Source: Pseudomonas arsenicoxydans
GTDB taxonomy: Bacteria > Pseudomonadota > Gammaproteobacteria > Pseudomonadales > Pseudomonadaceae
Length of the DNA: 64,000 nt
Assembly (NCBI RefSeq): GCF_900103875.1
Contig: NZ_LT629705.1
Location: forward strand, 2,365,001-2,429,000
Direction: 5' to 3'
Shown here: positions 35,822-44,540 of the stretch, piece after piece
Position numbering within the stretch: the stretch's first letter is position 1
How the letters are laid out: every line of letters starts with the position of its first letter
The notes under the pieces: generated by a model
The model's database searches: none
What the model saw: the letters and a program-made list of their open reading frames with translations, nothing else
What the model was told of the DNA's origin: nothing
Position numbers and translations under genes: made by a program

Positions 35822-37696
35822 TCAGGTGGTTGCGAACGGGAGAGACTTCACCGATGTCATGTACTGCACAAAGGCCTCTGGTTCGACGGCTTTGCTGAAG
35901 TAATAACCCTGGCCTTCCTCGCACTGATGGGCCTTTAGAAAATCCAGTTGTTCGAGGGTTTCCACTCCTTCGGCGATGACGGTCAGCTTGAGGCTCTTGC
36001 CCAGGCTGATGATGGCGCTGACCAATGCCGCATCGCTGCTGTCGCGGGTCAGGCCGCGAATGAACGACTGGTCGATTTTCAGCACGTTGATGGGGAACCG
36101 TCGCAGGTAACTAAGGCTGGAATAACCGGTGCCGAAGTCGTCGATGGCCAGCCGCACACCCAACGCTTTTAGGCGATTCAGAGCGGAGACGGTGGCGTCG
36201 ACGTTCTGCATCAACACCCCTTCGGTGATTTCCAGTTCCAGCAATGATGGGTCCAGGCCGGTTTGCTCAAGGACCTGTTCAATGCCTTCGACGAAACCGC
36301 GCTGGCGAAAATCGATGGCCGATACGTTCACCGACATGCACAGCTTGGGCAGTCCCGCGGCCTGCCAGGCGCAGGCTTGCCGACAGGCCTGGGCCAGTAC
36401 CCATTTGCTCAACGGCACGATCAGGCCGCTGTCTTCGGCGACACCAATGAAGTCGGACGGATAAACCAGGCCATGCCCGGGTTTGAGCCAGCGGATCAAG
36501 GCCTCCGCACCCACCACCTGACCCGTGCCCAGGTCGAGCTTGGGCTGGTAATGCAGGACAAATTCGTCGCGCTCCAGTGCCAGGCGAATCCCTGTTTCGA
36601 TACTTTGCTGATCCCGGGCACGCTGGTTCATTTCGTCGAGGAAGAAGCTGAAGTCGTTCGGGCCGATTTCCTTGACGTTGCGCATCGCGGTTTCGGCTTT
36701 CTTGATCAGCGCGATGGCATCGAAGCCGTCATCGGGATAAATGCTGATGCCCAGGCTGGCGGTCACGCTCAGGTCATGGCCGGCGATGTGCTGGGGTGCG
36801 CGAATGGCGCTCAGGATTTTTTCGGCGATGCCTTTGGTTTGTTGCGGGTGGCGGATATCGGCCAGGATCACCACGAACTCATCAGAGCCGTAGCGAAACA
36901 CCGAATCGGATTCGCGCACCGTGGACACCAGGTTTTGCCCGACCCGTTTGAGCATCTCGTCTCCAGCTGGGTGCCCCAGTGCATTGTTGATGCGCTTGAA
37001 TCGGTCAAGGCCCAGAAACATCACCGCCAGTTGCTTGTCATGGCGGCGGGACAATGCCAGGGACTGGTTCAGCCGATCACCGAGCAGCGTGCTGTTGGGC
37101 AGCTCGGTCAATACGTCATATTGCAGCAGGTGAGACACCTTGAGCAGTTCGTGGACGCGTGCCTCGATGGTTTGCTCCAGGCTTTGCACTTTCGTCTCGG
37201 CGTCCTGGGTCATCTGCCATTTCCAGGTCAGGGCGCTGGCCATCTGGCGGATTTCCACACTGTCGAAGGGCTTTTTCAACACCAGCAATTGGTCGCCGTA
37301 CTCGAGCCGCTCGGCCATTTCTTCCCAGCTGTAATCCGAAAAAGCCGTGCACAGGGCGATTTGCAGATGCGGGTCGACCTTCCAGAGTTTTTCGACGGTT
37401 TCCAGGCCGTCCCAACCCGGCGGCATGCGCATGTCGGTGAAGGCCATCGCGTAGGGGCGACCTTCGGCCTGGGCGCGCTTGACCAGTTCGAGCGCTTCCT
37501 GGCCCTGGTAGGCCGAGTCGAGCTGGAACGTCAGCCGGTCAGGCTTGGGCGTGCCAAACAGCGTTTCTTCAGTGCCGGCCAGGGACAGTTCGTCTTTGGT
37601 GTCAGGGCCGAGGATCTTGCGAAAGTCCTGATGGATCGAGGGCGTGTCATCAATGATCAGGATGCGCCGGTTGGTCTGCACGGAGGACGTCTTCAT
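35822..37696 (-). CDS. REC-GGDEF-EAL protein with degenerate GGDEF (likely phosphodiesterase)
   Basis: A 624-residue cytoplasmic response regulator. The REC domain (about 1-140) has [13 protein letters not shown], the acceptor Asp in FTDMRMPPGWDG and LKKPFD, with the same insertion as its paralogues. A GGDEF-type domain follows at about 185-345, but its signature reads RYGSDEF (270-274), with Ser for the second Gly. The EAL domain (about 360-615) is intact: EAL at 398-400, DDFGTGYSS and EGVETLEQ. The expected activity is c-di-GMP hydrolysis, with the GGDEF part regulatory or weakly active. It overlaps the upstream paralogue by four bases and is followed by the di-haem peroxidase gene. Confidence 0.88.
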   Translation of the reverse strand: MKTSSVQTNRRILIIDDTPSIHQDFRKILGPDTKDELSLAGTEETLFGTPKPDRLTFQLDSAYQGQEALELVKRAQAEGRPYAMAFTDMRMPPGWDGLETVEKLWKVDPHLQIALCTAFSDYSWEEMAERLEYGDQLLVLKKPFDSVEIRQMASALTWKWQMTQDAETKVQSLEQTIEARVHELLKVSHLLQYDVLTELPNSTLLGDRLNQSLALSRRHDKQLAVMFLGLDRFKRINNALGHPAGDEMLKRVGQNLVSTVRESDSVFRYGSDEFVVILADIRHPQQTKGIAEKILSAIRAPQHIAGHDLSVTASLGISIYPDDGFDAIALIKKAETAMRNVKEIGPNDFSFFLDEMNQRARDQQSIETGIRLALERDEFVLHYQPKLDLGTGQVVGAEALIRWLKPGHGLVYPSDFIGVAEDSGLIVPLSKWVLAQACRQACAWQAAGLPKLCMSVNVSAIDFRQRGFVEGIEQVLEQTGLDPSLLELEITEGVLMQNVDATVSALNRLKALGVRLAIDDFGTGYSSLSYLRRFPINVLKIDQSFIRGLTRDSSDAALVSAIISLGKSLKLTVIAEGVETLEQLDFLKAHQCEEGQGYYFSKAVEPEAFVQYMTSVKSLPFATT

Positions 37697-39990
37697 CCCT
37701 TGTCCTCCGTAGAGTGCGGGTTGTCCCGGATCGGTCCGGTTTGAAAGCTGGCGGGCATGATACTGCCGGCTTTGAGCAAGTGAGCGGCCTGCTGGCTGCT
37801 GACCGCTTTGCTGAAGAAGTAACCCTGTGCGTTCATTGGCGAGCCTGTGGCCATCAGCGAACTACGCTGTTCCTGGGTTTCGACACCTTCGGCGATGATT
37901 CCGATCCCTACCTCACGTGCGAAATTGATGATGGCACGCAATGTGTTGGCGCAAGCCGGGTCCCGGGCCGCGGTATCGATGAACGCCTGGGCGAGTTTCA
38001 GGTGATTGACCTGGTAAGTCTTGAGGTAATCGAAGGAGGAATATTCGGTGCCGAAGTCATCGATGGCGATCTTCACCCCCAACTCGCGCAGGCGCGGCAG
38101 CACATCGTTGTGGGTCCACTTGGTCTGGGCCAGGGTCGCTTCGGTGACATCGAAACGCAGGTCCCAGGGGCACAGTTCATAGCGCGCGGTGGTGCGCAGC
38201 ACGTCATAGATCAGTTCGGGACCACTCTTGAGCTGGGCCAGTGACAGCTTGATGGCAATGACCGGCGGCGCCATGCCTTCATCGCGCCACTGGCGCATTT
38301 GTTGGCAGGCGCGATCCAGTACCCAGTGACCGAGGGCGATAATGGCACCGGTTTTTTCCGCCGCCGGCAAGAACGTCGGTCCCTCCAGCAAGCCCCGTTC
38401 GGGGTGATTCCAGATGACCTGGGCTTCCATGCCGAGGATCTTGCCGCTGCTCAGTTCCACCTCGGGCCAGTAATTGAGCTCGAGCTCTTCATGCTTGATG
38501 GCGTCTTTCAAGTCACTGGCGATGGCCATGCGCTCGACCACCTCCTGATTGATCTCCTCGGAATAGAAGTGGTACTGGTTGCGGCCCTTTTCCTTGGAGC
38601 GATAGAGCGCCATGTCAGCCTGGCCTAGCAGACCGTCGGCACTGGTGATGAGCGGCGAGTAGCTGCTGATGCCGATGCTCACTGAAACGCGCACGTCATT
38701 GCTGGCGAGGGAGTAAGGCAACACCAGGGCATCGCGGACCTTGGCGGCCAGCGCGGCGGAATGGGTCGGGTCGCTGACGTCAAGTTGCAGGATGGCGAAC
38801 TCGTCGCCGCCGAGGCGCGCGACCACATCGTTTTCCCGCACGCAGGCCTTGATGCGCCGGGACACCTCTTGCAGCAACAGGTCGCCCACCGGATGACCGA
38901 GGGTATCGTTGATCCGTTTGAAGTGATCCAGGTCCAGGTAGAACATCGCGAACGGTGTGGCCCCCCGGCGGGCGGCGGCGAACGCCTGGTGCAGGCGCTC
39001 GATCAGGGTGGCCCGATTGGCCAGTCCGGTGAGTCCGTCGGTGCGGGCCAGCAGGGCGATTTTCTCTTCGGCGACTTTGCGCTCGGTAACGTCGATGATG
39101 ATGCCTTCGACTTCCAGCAAGCGTCCTTCATCGTCGCGCACCGGGATATAGCGGTTCTCCACCCAGCGCCAGGCGCCGTCGCTGGTGCGCATGCGGAACT
39201 CGATGGAGGCTCCCGCCGCGTGCCGGTCCAGCACCCGGGCCATCGCCGTGTCGACTTTCGGTTGATCGTCGGGATGAATCAGCTCCCGGGCCCAGTTGGC
39301 CGAGGCGACCAGGTTCGCCGCGACGTGACCGTACTTGGTGATGTTGTGGGAGATGTACATCAGCGGAAACGAGGGTTCGCCGCGCAGGCGATACAAAATG
39401 GTCGGGCTGTTCTGCACGATGATGTTGGCATCGGACAGCTCCCGGGTGCGTTCCTCGACCGCCTGCTCAAGCAGCGACATCTTCAGCGCCGCATCTTCGG
39501 TCATCTGCCATTTGGCGGTCATGGCACTGGCTATCTGTCGGATTTCAATGGCATCGAAGGGTTTTTTCAGAATCAGCAACCGATCGCCCAGCTCCAGGCG
39601 TTCATCGATGTCTTCCCAGGAATAGTCGGAATAGGCGGTGCACAGCGCCACTTGCAGCTTGGGATCAACCTGCCACAGCCGTTCGATGGTTTGCAGACCG
39701 TCCCAGCCCGGCGGCATGCGCATGTCGATGAACGCCAGCGCGTAGGGCAGGTCGTTGGCCAGTGCTTGTTCGACCTTGCTCAGGGCTTCAAGGCCCTGAA
39801 ACGCCGAATCGAGCACGAAGCTTTGCAGAACGGCCGTCGCTTGCGTTCCGAACAGGGCTTTTTCGGCGTTGGTCAGGTCTTCGTCATCGATCGATGGCGG
39901 ACTGAGGATCTTGATGAAGTCCGCATGGATCGAAGCGGTGTCGTCGACGATGAGAATCCGACGATTGGTTCGTGCCAGCAACGTACTCAT
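37693..39990 (-). CDS. REC-PAS-GGDEF-EAL protein with degenerate EAL (likely diguanylate cyclase)
   Basis: A 765-residue protein, first gene of the five-gene operon. The REC domain (1-145) has LIVDDTASIHADF, FIDMRMPPGWDG and LKKPFD. A PAS/PAC domain follows (about 190-310; FRMRTSDGAWRWVENRYIPVRD), then a GGDEF domain with intact RLGGDEFAIL (394-398). The EAL-type domain is degenerate: EAL is EAQ (522-524), and the usual Asn of the VNxS motif is replaced (IKLSLAQL), although DDFGTEYSS and EGVETQEQ remain. The expected activity is therefore c-di-GMP synthesis only. PAS may sense oxygen, redox state or a ligand. It is divergent from the REC/HD-GYP-like gene at 40255. Confidence 0.88.
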   Translation of the reverse strand: MSTLLARTNRRILIVDDTASIHADFIKILSPPSIDDEDLTNAEKALFGTQATAVLQSFVLDSAFQGLEALSKVEQALANDLPYALAFIDMRMPPGWDGLQTIERLWQVDPKLQVALCTAYSDYSWEDIDERLELGDRLLILKKPFDAIEIRQIASAMTAKWQMTEDAALKMSLLEQAVEERTRELSDANIIVQNSPTILYRLRGEPSFPLMYISHNITKYGHVAANLVASANWARELIHPDDQPKVDTAMARVLDRHAAGASIEFRMRTSDGAWRWVENRYIPVRDDEGRLLEVEGIIIDVTERKVAEEKIALLARTDGLTGLANRATLIERLHQAFAAARRGATPFAMFYLDLDHFKRINDTLGHPVGDLLLQEVSRRIKACVRENDVVARLGGDEFAILQLDVSDPTHSAALAAKVRDALVLPYSLASNDVRVSVSIGISSYSPLITSADGLLGQADMALYRSKEKGRNQYHFYSEEINQEVVERMAIASDLKDAIKHEELELNYWPEVELSSGKILGMEAQVIWNHPERGLLEGPTFLPAAEKTGAIIALGHWVLDRACQQMRQWRDEGMAPPVIAIKLSLAQLKSGPELIYDVLRTTARYELCPWDLRFDVTEATLAQTKWTHNDVLPRLRELGVKIAIDDFGTEYSSFDYLKTYQVNHLKLAQAFIDTAARDPACANTLRAIINFAREVGIGIIAEGVETQEQRSSLMATGSPMNAQGYFFSKAVSSQQAAHLLKAGSIMPASFQTGPIRDNPHSTEDKG

Positions 39991-40254
39991 AAGCGTACGG
40001 CCGGAACGGATGCAATGCGGTGTAATGTGCTCATAGGGGCATCCTTTCCCTGATCACGTGGCCATGCGTTGCAGATAATGGATCCGAGTGATTGCAGCAT
40101 AGTCCCCTGTGCAGCACTTCGCCTACCCGACTCAAACGAATCATTTCCAGAAGAAGTGTGCAAAATCATCTAGCCTGTAGCTCAGGCTTGGCCAAAGGGG
40201 ATTGTTTGGCTGCGACCTGACGCACGATCTACCCGTTTCGCTTGAGGTTATGCC

Positions 40255-41613
40255 ATGGAAGAGCAACTCCCCCCCACGATCACCGATAGACCCAGGGTGT
40301 TACTGGTTGATGATGAGGAATCGATCCTCAACAGTTTGCGTCGGCTATTACGCGGCCAGCCCTACGAGGTGTTATTGGCCACCAGCGGTGCCCAGGCGCT
40401 GGAAATCATGGCGCGTGAGCCCGTCGACCTGGTAATGAGCGATGCGCGCATGCCCAACATGGACGGCGCGACGCTGCTGGCGCACATTCACCAGCACTAT
40501 CCCGATACGCTGCGCATTTTGCTGACCGGGTACGTCGACCTGACAACGATCGTGAAAGCGATCAACGAGGGGCAGATTGACCGTTACATCAGCAAACCCT
40601 GGCACGATGAGGAATTGCTGCTGACGTTGCGACAGTCGCTCGCCTACCAGCGCTCCGAGCGCGAACGGCTGCGTCTGGAGCGCGAGACGTGGCATCGCAA
40701 CGAAGAATTGAAGGTCCTGAACGCGACCCTGGAAAAACACGTCGCGGCCCGCACTTCTGAACTGCAACAGACCGCCGACATGCTCGACCTGGCGTACGAA
40801 GAGCTCAAACACAGCTATGTCACCGGCACCGAGGTGTTCTCGTTGCTGGCCAACCTGCGCTTGCCGCCTGCCAAGCAGACGAACCGGCAGATCATTGAGC
40901 TGGTGCGGGTTTACTGCAAACTCCATGGCGTGGACGAGGCCAGCACCCGCGACCTGGCCATGGCCGCAGCGCTCTACAACATCGGCAAGCTGAGTTGGAC
41001 CGATGGCATGATGAATACGCCTTCGGACCTGCTGCACCACACCGATCGCGAGCGCTATCGCGGTTATCCGAAGCAAAGCGAATCGTTGCTGATGACCCTC
41101 GATCCGATGAAGGACGCCGCGCGCCTGATCCTTCACCATCAGGAGCGCTGGGATGGCAGCGGGTTCCCCGACCGGCTCAAGGGCGAGGCGATTCCGCTTG
41201 GATCGCGCTGGCTGAAACTGGCGGTGGATTTCATCGAGTTGCAGCGCGGGCTGATCCTTGAGCGCCAGATGAACAGCGATGAAGCACTGGTCTATATCCG
41301 CCAGTACGCCGGGCGACTGTATGACCCTGATCTGGTCGAGGATTTCATTCAGGTCTGCGCCGCGTACCTGAGCGATGTCTCGCTGGCCGATCCGACGGTC
41401 AAAGTGCTGACCACCCGGGACCTGGCCGCCGGCATGCTGCTGGCACGCAACCTCAATGCCGATAACGGCATGTTGCTGCTCAACGCGGGCAAGGTGCTGA
41501 GTGGGCCTCTGATAGAGAAGCTGATCGCGTTCGAGGCGATGGAAGGGGCGAAATACAGCATTTTCGTGAAAGTGCCGGAGGAAGTTGAGGGCCTGGAGCT
41601 GTTAGCGAATTAG
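40255..41613 (+). CDS. REC protein with degenerate HD-GYP domain
   Basis: A 452-residue response regulator. The REC domain is ordinary (LLVDDEESILNSL, acceptor Asp in VMSDARMPNMDG, SKPWHDEEL). A coiled-coil follows at about 140-190, then an HD-GYP-like domain. The metal-binding HD pair is replaced by Tyr241-Asn242 (AAALYNIGKLSW), while GYP (270-272, RGYPKQS) and HHQERWDGSGFP remain. The loss suggests the domain no longer cleaves c-di-GMP and may act as a binding or protein-interaction module. The gene is divergent from the REC-GGDEF-EAL operon with a 264-base gap and is likely part of the same signalling system. Confidence 0.85.
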   Translation: MEEQLPPTITDRPRVLLVDDEESILNSLRRLLRGQPYEVLLATSGAQALEIMAREPVDLVMSDARMPNMDGATLLAHIHQHYPDTLRILLTGYVDLTTIVKAINEGQIDRYISKPWHDEELLLTLRQSLAYQRSERERLRLERETWHRNEELKVLNATLEKHVAARTSELQQTADMLDLAYEELKHSYVTGTEVFSLLANLRLPPAKQTNRQIIELVRVYCKLHGVDEASTRDLAMAAALYNIGKLSWTDGMMNTPSDLLHHTDRERYRGYPKQSESLLMTLDPMKDAARLILHHQERWDGSGFPDRLKGEAIPLGSRWLKLAVDFIELQRGLILERQMNSDEALVYIRQYAGRLYDPDLVEDFIQVCAAYLSDVSLADPTVKVLTTRDLAAGMLLARNLNADNGMLLLNAGKVLSGPLIEKLIAFEAMEGAKYSIFVKVPEEVEGLELLAN

Positions 41614-41626
41614 GGCTTCATGATTG

Positions 41627-41716
41627 AAGATCGCAGCCTCGTTGCACTCGACAGCTCCTACAGATGTACGCCGGACCCTGTAGGAACTGTCGAGTGCAAC
41701 GAGGCTGCGATCTTTT
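41627..41716. repeat. GAGGCTGCGATC-family palindrome, copy 4
   Basis: Variant arms (CGTTGCACTCGACAG and CTGTCGAGTGCAACG) with matching changes on both sides, so pairing is kept: compensatory change points to selection for structure. It lies 14 bases after a stop codon. Confidence 0.9.
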
Positions 41717-41775
41717 GATCTTGACCCGCACCCATGTGATCCTTTGCGCCCTTCACTCAAAACCATTTCAAATCC

Positions 41776-42210
41776 ATGACCCTTTCATCCGCCGTTTCCC
41801 CCCGCATCATCCGCATTGCCGCCGCCCTGTTGATCGGTCCTGACGGTCGTACTTTACTGGTGCGCAAGCGCGGCACCGCAGCGTTCATGCAACCCGGCGG
41901 CAAGATCGAGCCCCATGAGCAACCGGTCCAGGCCCTGGCCCGTGAACTGGAAGAAGAGCTGGGCCTGCTGATCGACCCCGCCTGCGCGCAGTATCTGGGA
42001 CCCTTTTCGGCACCGGCCGCCAACGAGCCGGGCTATGTCGTCCAGGCGGAACTCTTTCAGCTGACCATCGACGCAGACGTGTCCCCTGCCGCGGAGATCG
42101 AAGAGGTGCGCTGGATTGACCCGGACACCGACGGCGATCTCACGCTGGCGCCATTGACACGAGACCTGATCCTGCCGTTTTATCGAGCTTCGCTGACCGC
42201 GACCACCTGA
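41776..42210 (+). CDS. Nudix hydrolase
   Basis: A 144-residue protein with a perfect Nudix box at residues 42-64 (G-x5-E-x7-RELEEELGL; starts GKIEPHE). Nudix enzymes hydrolyse nucleoside diphosphates linked to another moiety using Mg2+. The flanking sequence (VRKRGTAAFMQPGGKIE before the box; EIEEVRWIDP after it) fits the small MutT/ADP-ribose-type group, but the substrate is unknown. It is followed 25 bases later by the LysE-family gene and may share its transcript. Confidence 0.9.
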   Translation: MTLSSAVSPRIIRIAAALLIGPDGRTLLVRKRGTAAFMQPGGKIEPHEQPVQALARELEEELGLLIDPACAQYLGPFSAPAANEPGYVVQAELFQLTIDADVSPAAEIEEVRWIDPDTDGDLTLAPLTRDLILPFYRASLTATT

Positions 42211-42235
42211 TCATTTACGGACTAGGATTGCCCCC

Positions 42236-42886
42236 ATGATCCCGCTACAAGACTTGCTGATTTTCGCTGCCGCCGCGCTGTTGATGGTACTGACGCCGGG
42301 GCCGAACATGATCTACCTGATTTCCCGTTCGATCTGTCAGGGGCGCAAGGCCGGCGTGACCTCGTTGCTTGGCGTGGTCGCGGGCTTTTTCGTGCATTTG
42401 TTCGCCGCCGCTGCCGGCTTGACCGCAGTGTTTCTGGCGGTGCCGATGGCCTATGAAGTGTTGAAGTGGGCAGGCGCGCTTTACCTGCTGTGGCTGGCCT
42501 GGCAGGCCATCAAACCCGGCGCACGTTCGCCGTTCGAAGCGCAGCAATTACCGCCGGACTCGTCGCGCAAACTGATCACCATGGGCTTTCTCACCAGTGC
42601 CCTGAACCCGAAGATCGCAGTGTTTTACCTGTCGGTGTTTCCGCAATTCATCACCCCTGAACACGGTTCGGTGTTCACCCAGAGCATCGTGCTGGGCCTG
42701 ACCCAGATCAGCGTCAGTTTCAGCGTCAATCTGCTGATCGCGATCTTCGCAGCGGGCATCGCCTCCTGGTTCGTCAACAACCCGTCCTGGCTGGCGGTGC
42801 AGCGCTATTTCATGGGTTTTGTCCTGTCAGCGCTGGCGGTGCGATTGATGCTTGAACAGCGGCGGATGGCGCTCAATGTGGATTGA
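42236..42886 (+). CDS. LysE/RhtB-family exporter
   Basis: A 216-residue inner-membrane protein with about six helices. The N-terminal family signature is clear (LLMVLTPGPNMIYLISRSICQGRKAGVTSLLGVVAGFFVH), as is GFLTSALNPKIAVFYLSVFPQF in the middle. Family members export amino acids or their derivatives by proton antiport. The acetyltransferase gene downstream starts inside its last codons, indicating translational coupling. Confidence 0.9.
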   Translation: MIPLQDLLIFAAAALLMVLTPGPNMIYLISRSICQGRKAGVTSLLGVVAGFFVHLFAAAAGLTAVFLAVPMAYEVLKWAGALYLLWLAWQAIKPGARSPFEAQQLPPDSSRKLITMGFLTSALNPKIAVFYLSVFPQFITPEHGSVFTQSIVLGLTQISVSFSVNLLIAIFAAGIASWFVNNPSWLAVQRYFMGFVLSALAVRLMLEQRRMALNVD

Positions 42887-43373
42887 GCGCCTGGATGCCA
42901 GCCATGCCCTGGACTATCGCGCACTGATGCTGGAAGCCTACGACCTGCACCCGCAGGCGTTTACCTCAAGCGTGCGCGAGCGCGCCACGATGCCGCTGAG
43001 TTGGTGGGAGTCGCGCCTGACCAGCAAGCTGGAGGTGGTGTTCGGCGCGTTCGAAGAGGGCGCGCTGGTGGGCATCGTCGGTCTCGCCTTCGAACCTCGG
43101 CAAAAGGCCTGGCACAAGGCAACGCTGTTTGGCATGTACGTGTCCGGCAAGGCCCGGCAACGCGGGTTGGGTTATCGCCTGGTGCAGGCGGCACTGGCCG
43201 AGGCGCAGAACCATGAACGCCTGAGGCTGATCCAGCTGACCGTCACCGCCGGCAACGAGGCGGCGTTCAACCTGTACCAGCGCTGCGGCTTCATCCAGTT
43301 CGGCCTCGAACCGATGGCGGTGCGCGTCGGCGAAGACTACTTCGACAAAATCCACATGTGGCGTGAGCTTTAA
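42876..43373 (+). CDS. GNAT-family N-acetyltransferase
   Basis: A 165-residue protein with the GNAT fold: an N-terminal substrate part, the acetyl-CoA loop in GMYVSGKARQRGLGYRLVQAAL (R/Q-x-x-G-x-G/A form, QRGLGY), and the motif NEAAFNLYQRCGF near the C-terminus. The acceptor is unknown. The start at 42876 (MWIERLDASHA) overlaps the exporter gene by 11 bases; an upstream ATG at 42852 would extend further into it. Coupling to an amino-acid exporter may mean the two handle the same compound. The stop codon is shared with the left end of a palindromic repeat. Confidence 0.87.
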   Translation: MWIERLDASHALDYRALMLEAYDLHPQAFTSSVRERATMPLSWWESRLTSKLEVVFGAFEEGALVGIVGLAFEPRQKAWHKATLFGMYVSGKARQRGLGYRLVQAALAEAQNHERLRLIQLTVTAGNEAAFNLYQRCGFIQFGLEPMAVRVGEDYFDKIHMWREL

Positions 43374-43462
43374 AGATCGCAGCCTCGTTTCACTCGACAG
43401 CTCCTACAGGGTTTGGCGTAAACCTGTAGGAGCTGTCGAGTGAAACGAGGCTGCGATCTTTT
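43372..43462. repeat. GAGGCTGCGATC-family palindrome, copy 5
   Basis: Its left arm begins within the TAA stop of the acetyltransferase gene (43371-43373). Arms of about 36 bases pair almost perfectly. It separates this gene from the convergent metR and is well placed as a terminator. Confidence 0.9.
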
Positions 43463-43503
43463 AATGAACACGACTGACCGCGGATCAAGTTCGATAGGTG
43501 TTG

Positions 43504-44421
43504 CTAGCGAACGGCGCTGACCCCGTCCAGGGTCGAGAACGATGTGTCCTTGGCCGTCAGCAAGAAATCGCGCATGTACGGCGCATCCAGCATGTCCGCG
43601 CGAATCGCCGCATACAGCGTCGCAAACAATCCCTTCTCGCCCAGCCGCTTGGCCTTCACATAGCCGCGTGAGCTGTATTCATGCAGCGCCCAATGCGGCA
43701 TCCCGCACACGCCGCGCCCGCTGGCCACCAATTGCATCATCATTACCGTCAGTTCCGAGGTGCGGACCTGCGCCGGTTCGATGTCGGCGGGTTCCAGGAA
43801 GCGGGTGAAGATGTCCAGCCGATCACGTTCCACCGGGTAGGTGATCAGCGTTTCCGTGAGCAAGTCTTCCGGAACGATGTAGGCCTTGCTCGCCAAACGG
43901 TGCTGGTTGGCCACCGCGAGCATCGCTTCATAAGTGAACAACGGCACATAGGTGATCCCGGCCAGTTCCAGCGGATCGGAGGTCACCACCAGGTCCAGAT
44001 CGCCCCGGGCCAGGGCCGGCAGCGGGGCGAAGGAGAAGCCCGAGGCCAGGTCCAGCTCGACTTCCGGCCAGGCATCGCGGAACTGGTCGATGGTTGGCAT
44101 CAGCCATTGGAAACAACTGTGGCACTCGATTGCCATGTGCAAGCGGCCCGCCGTACCGCCCGCCAGGCGTGCGATATCACGTTCGGCGCCACGCAGCAGC
44201 GGCAAGGTCGCGTCAGCCAATTGCAGCAGGCGCAAACCGGCACTGGTGAAACGCACCGGTTTGGTCTTGCGCACGAACAACGGCATGCCCATGCGCTCTT
44301 CCAGTTCCTTGAACTGGTGGGACAGGGCTGACTGCGTCAGGTGCAGCCGGTCGGCGGCGTCGACCAGGCTGTCGGCTTCGCGCAAGGCGTGCAGGGTCTT
44401 CAGGTGACGGATTTCAAGCAC
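43504..44421 (-). CDS. metR: LysR-family activator of methionine biosynthesis MetR
   Basis: A 305-residue LysR-type regulator. It has an N-terminal winged helix (LKTLHALREADSLVDAADRLHLTQSALSHQFKELEERMGMPLFVRKTKPVRFT) and a C-terminal effector domain that in MetR binds homocysteine. Divergence from metE is the classic arrangement, and MetR activates metE. The start chosen is GTG at 44421 (VLEIRHLKTL), because this matches the family N-terminus and length; ATG starts further up would run into the operator region. A MetR-type palindrome lies 44 bases upstream. Confidence 0.93.
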   Translation of the reverse strand: MLEIRHLKTLHALREADSLVDAADRLHLTQSALSHQFKELEERMGMPLFVRKTKPVRFTSAGLRLLQLADATLPLLRGAERDIARLAGGTAGRLHMAIECHSCFQWLMPTIDQFRDAWPEVELDLASGFSFAPLPALARGDLDLVVTSDPLELAGITYVPLFTYEAMLAVANQHRLASKAYIVPEDLLTETLITYPVERDRLDIFTRFLEPADIEPAQVRTSELTVMMMQLVASGRGVCGMPHWALHEYSSRGYVKAKRLGEKGLFATLYAAIRADMLDAPYMRDFLLTAKDTSFSTLDGVSAVR

Positions 44422-44464
44422 CGGATGGCTCCATGAGGAAAACTTGTGATCAACACGAAAAGGT

Positions 44465-44477
44465 TGAGTTTGTCTCA
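44465..44477. promoter_or_regulatory. Probable MetR operator
   Basis: TGAG-N5-CTCA (TGAGTTTGTCTCA), a 13-base dyad matching the MetR consensus form TGAA-N5-TTCA with one symmetric change. It lies between the divergent metR and metE starts, 63 bases before metE. Confidence 0.65.
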
Positions 44478-44540
44478 TGTTGGGTTGACTGTCGACAATA
44501 GCGCCATGTTTTACAGCCTCTTTATTGGAAGACACTCATC

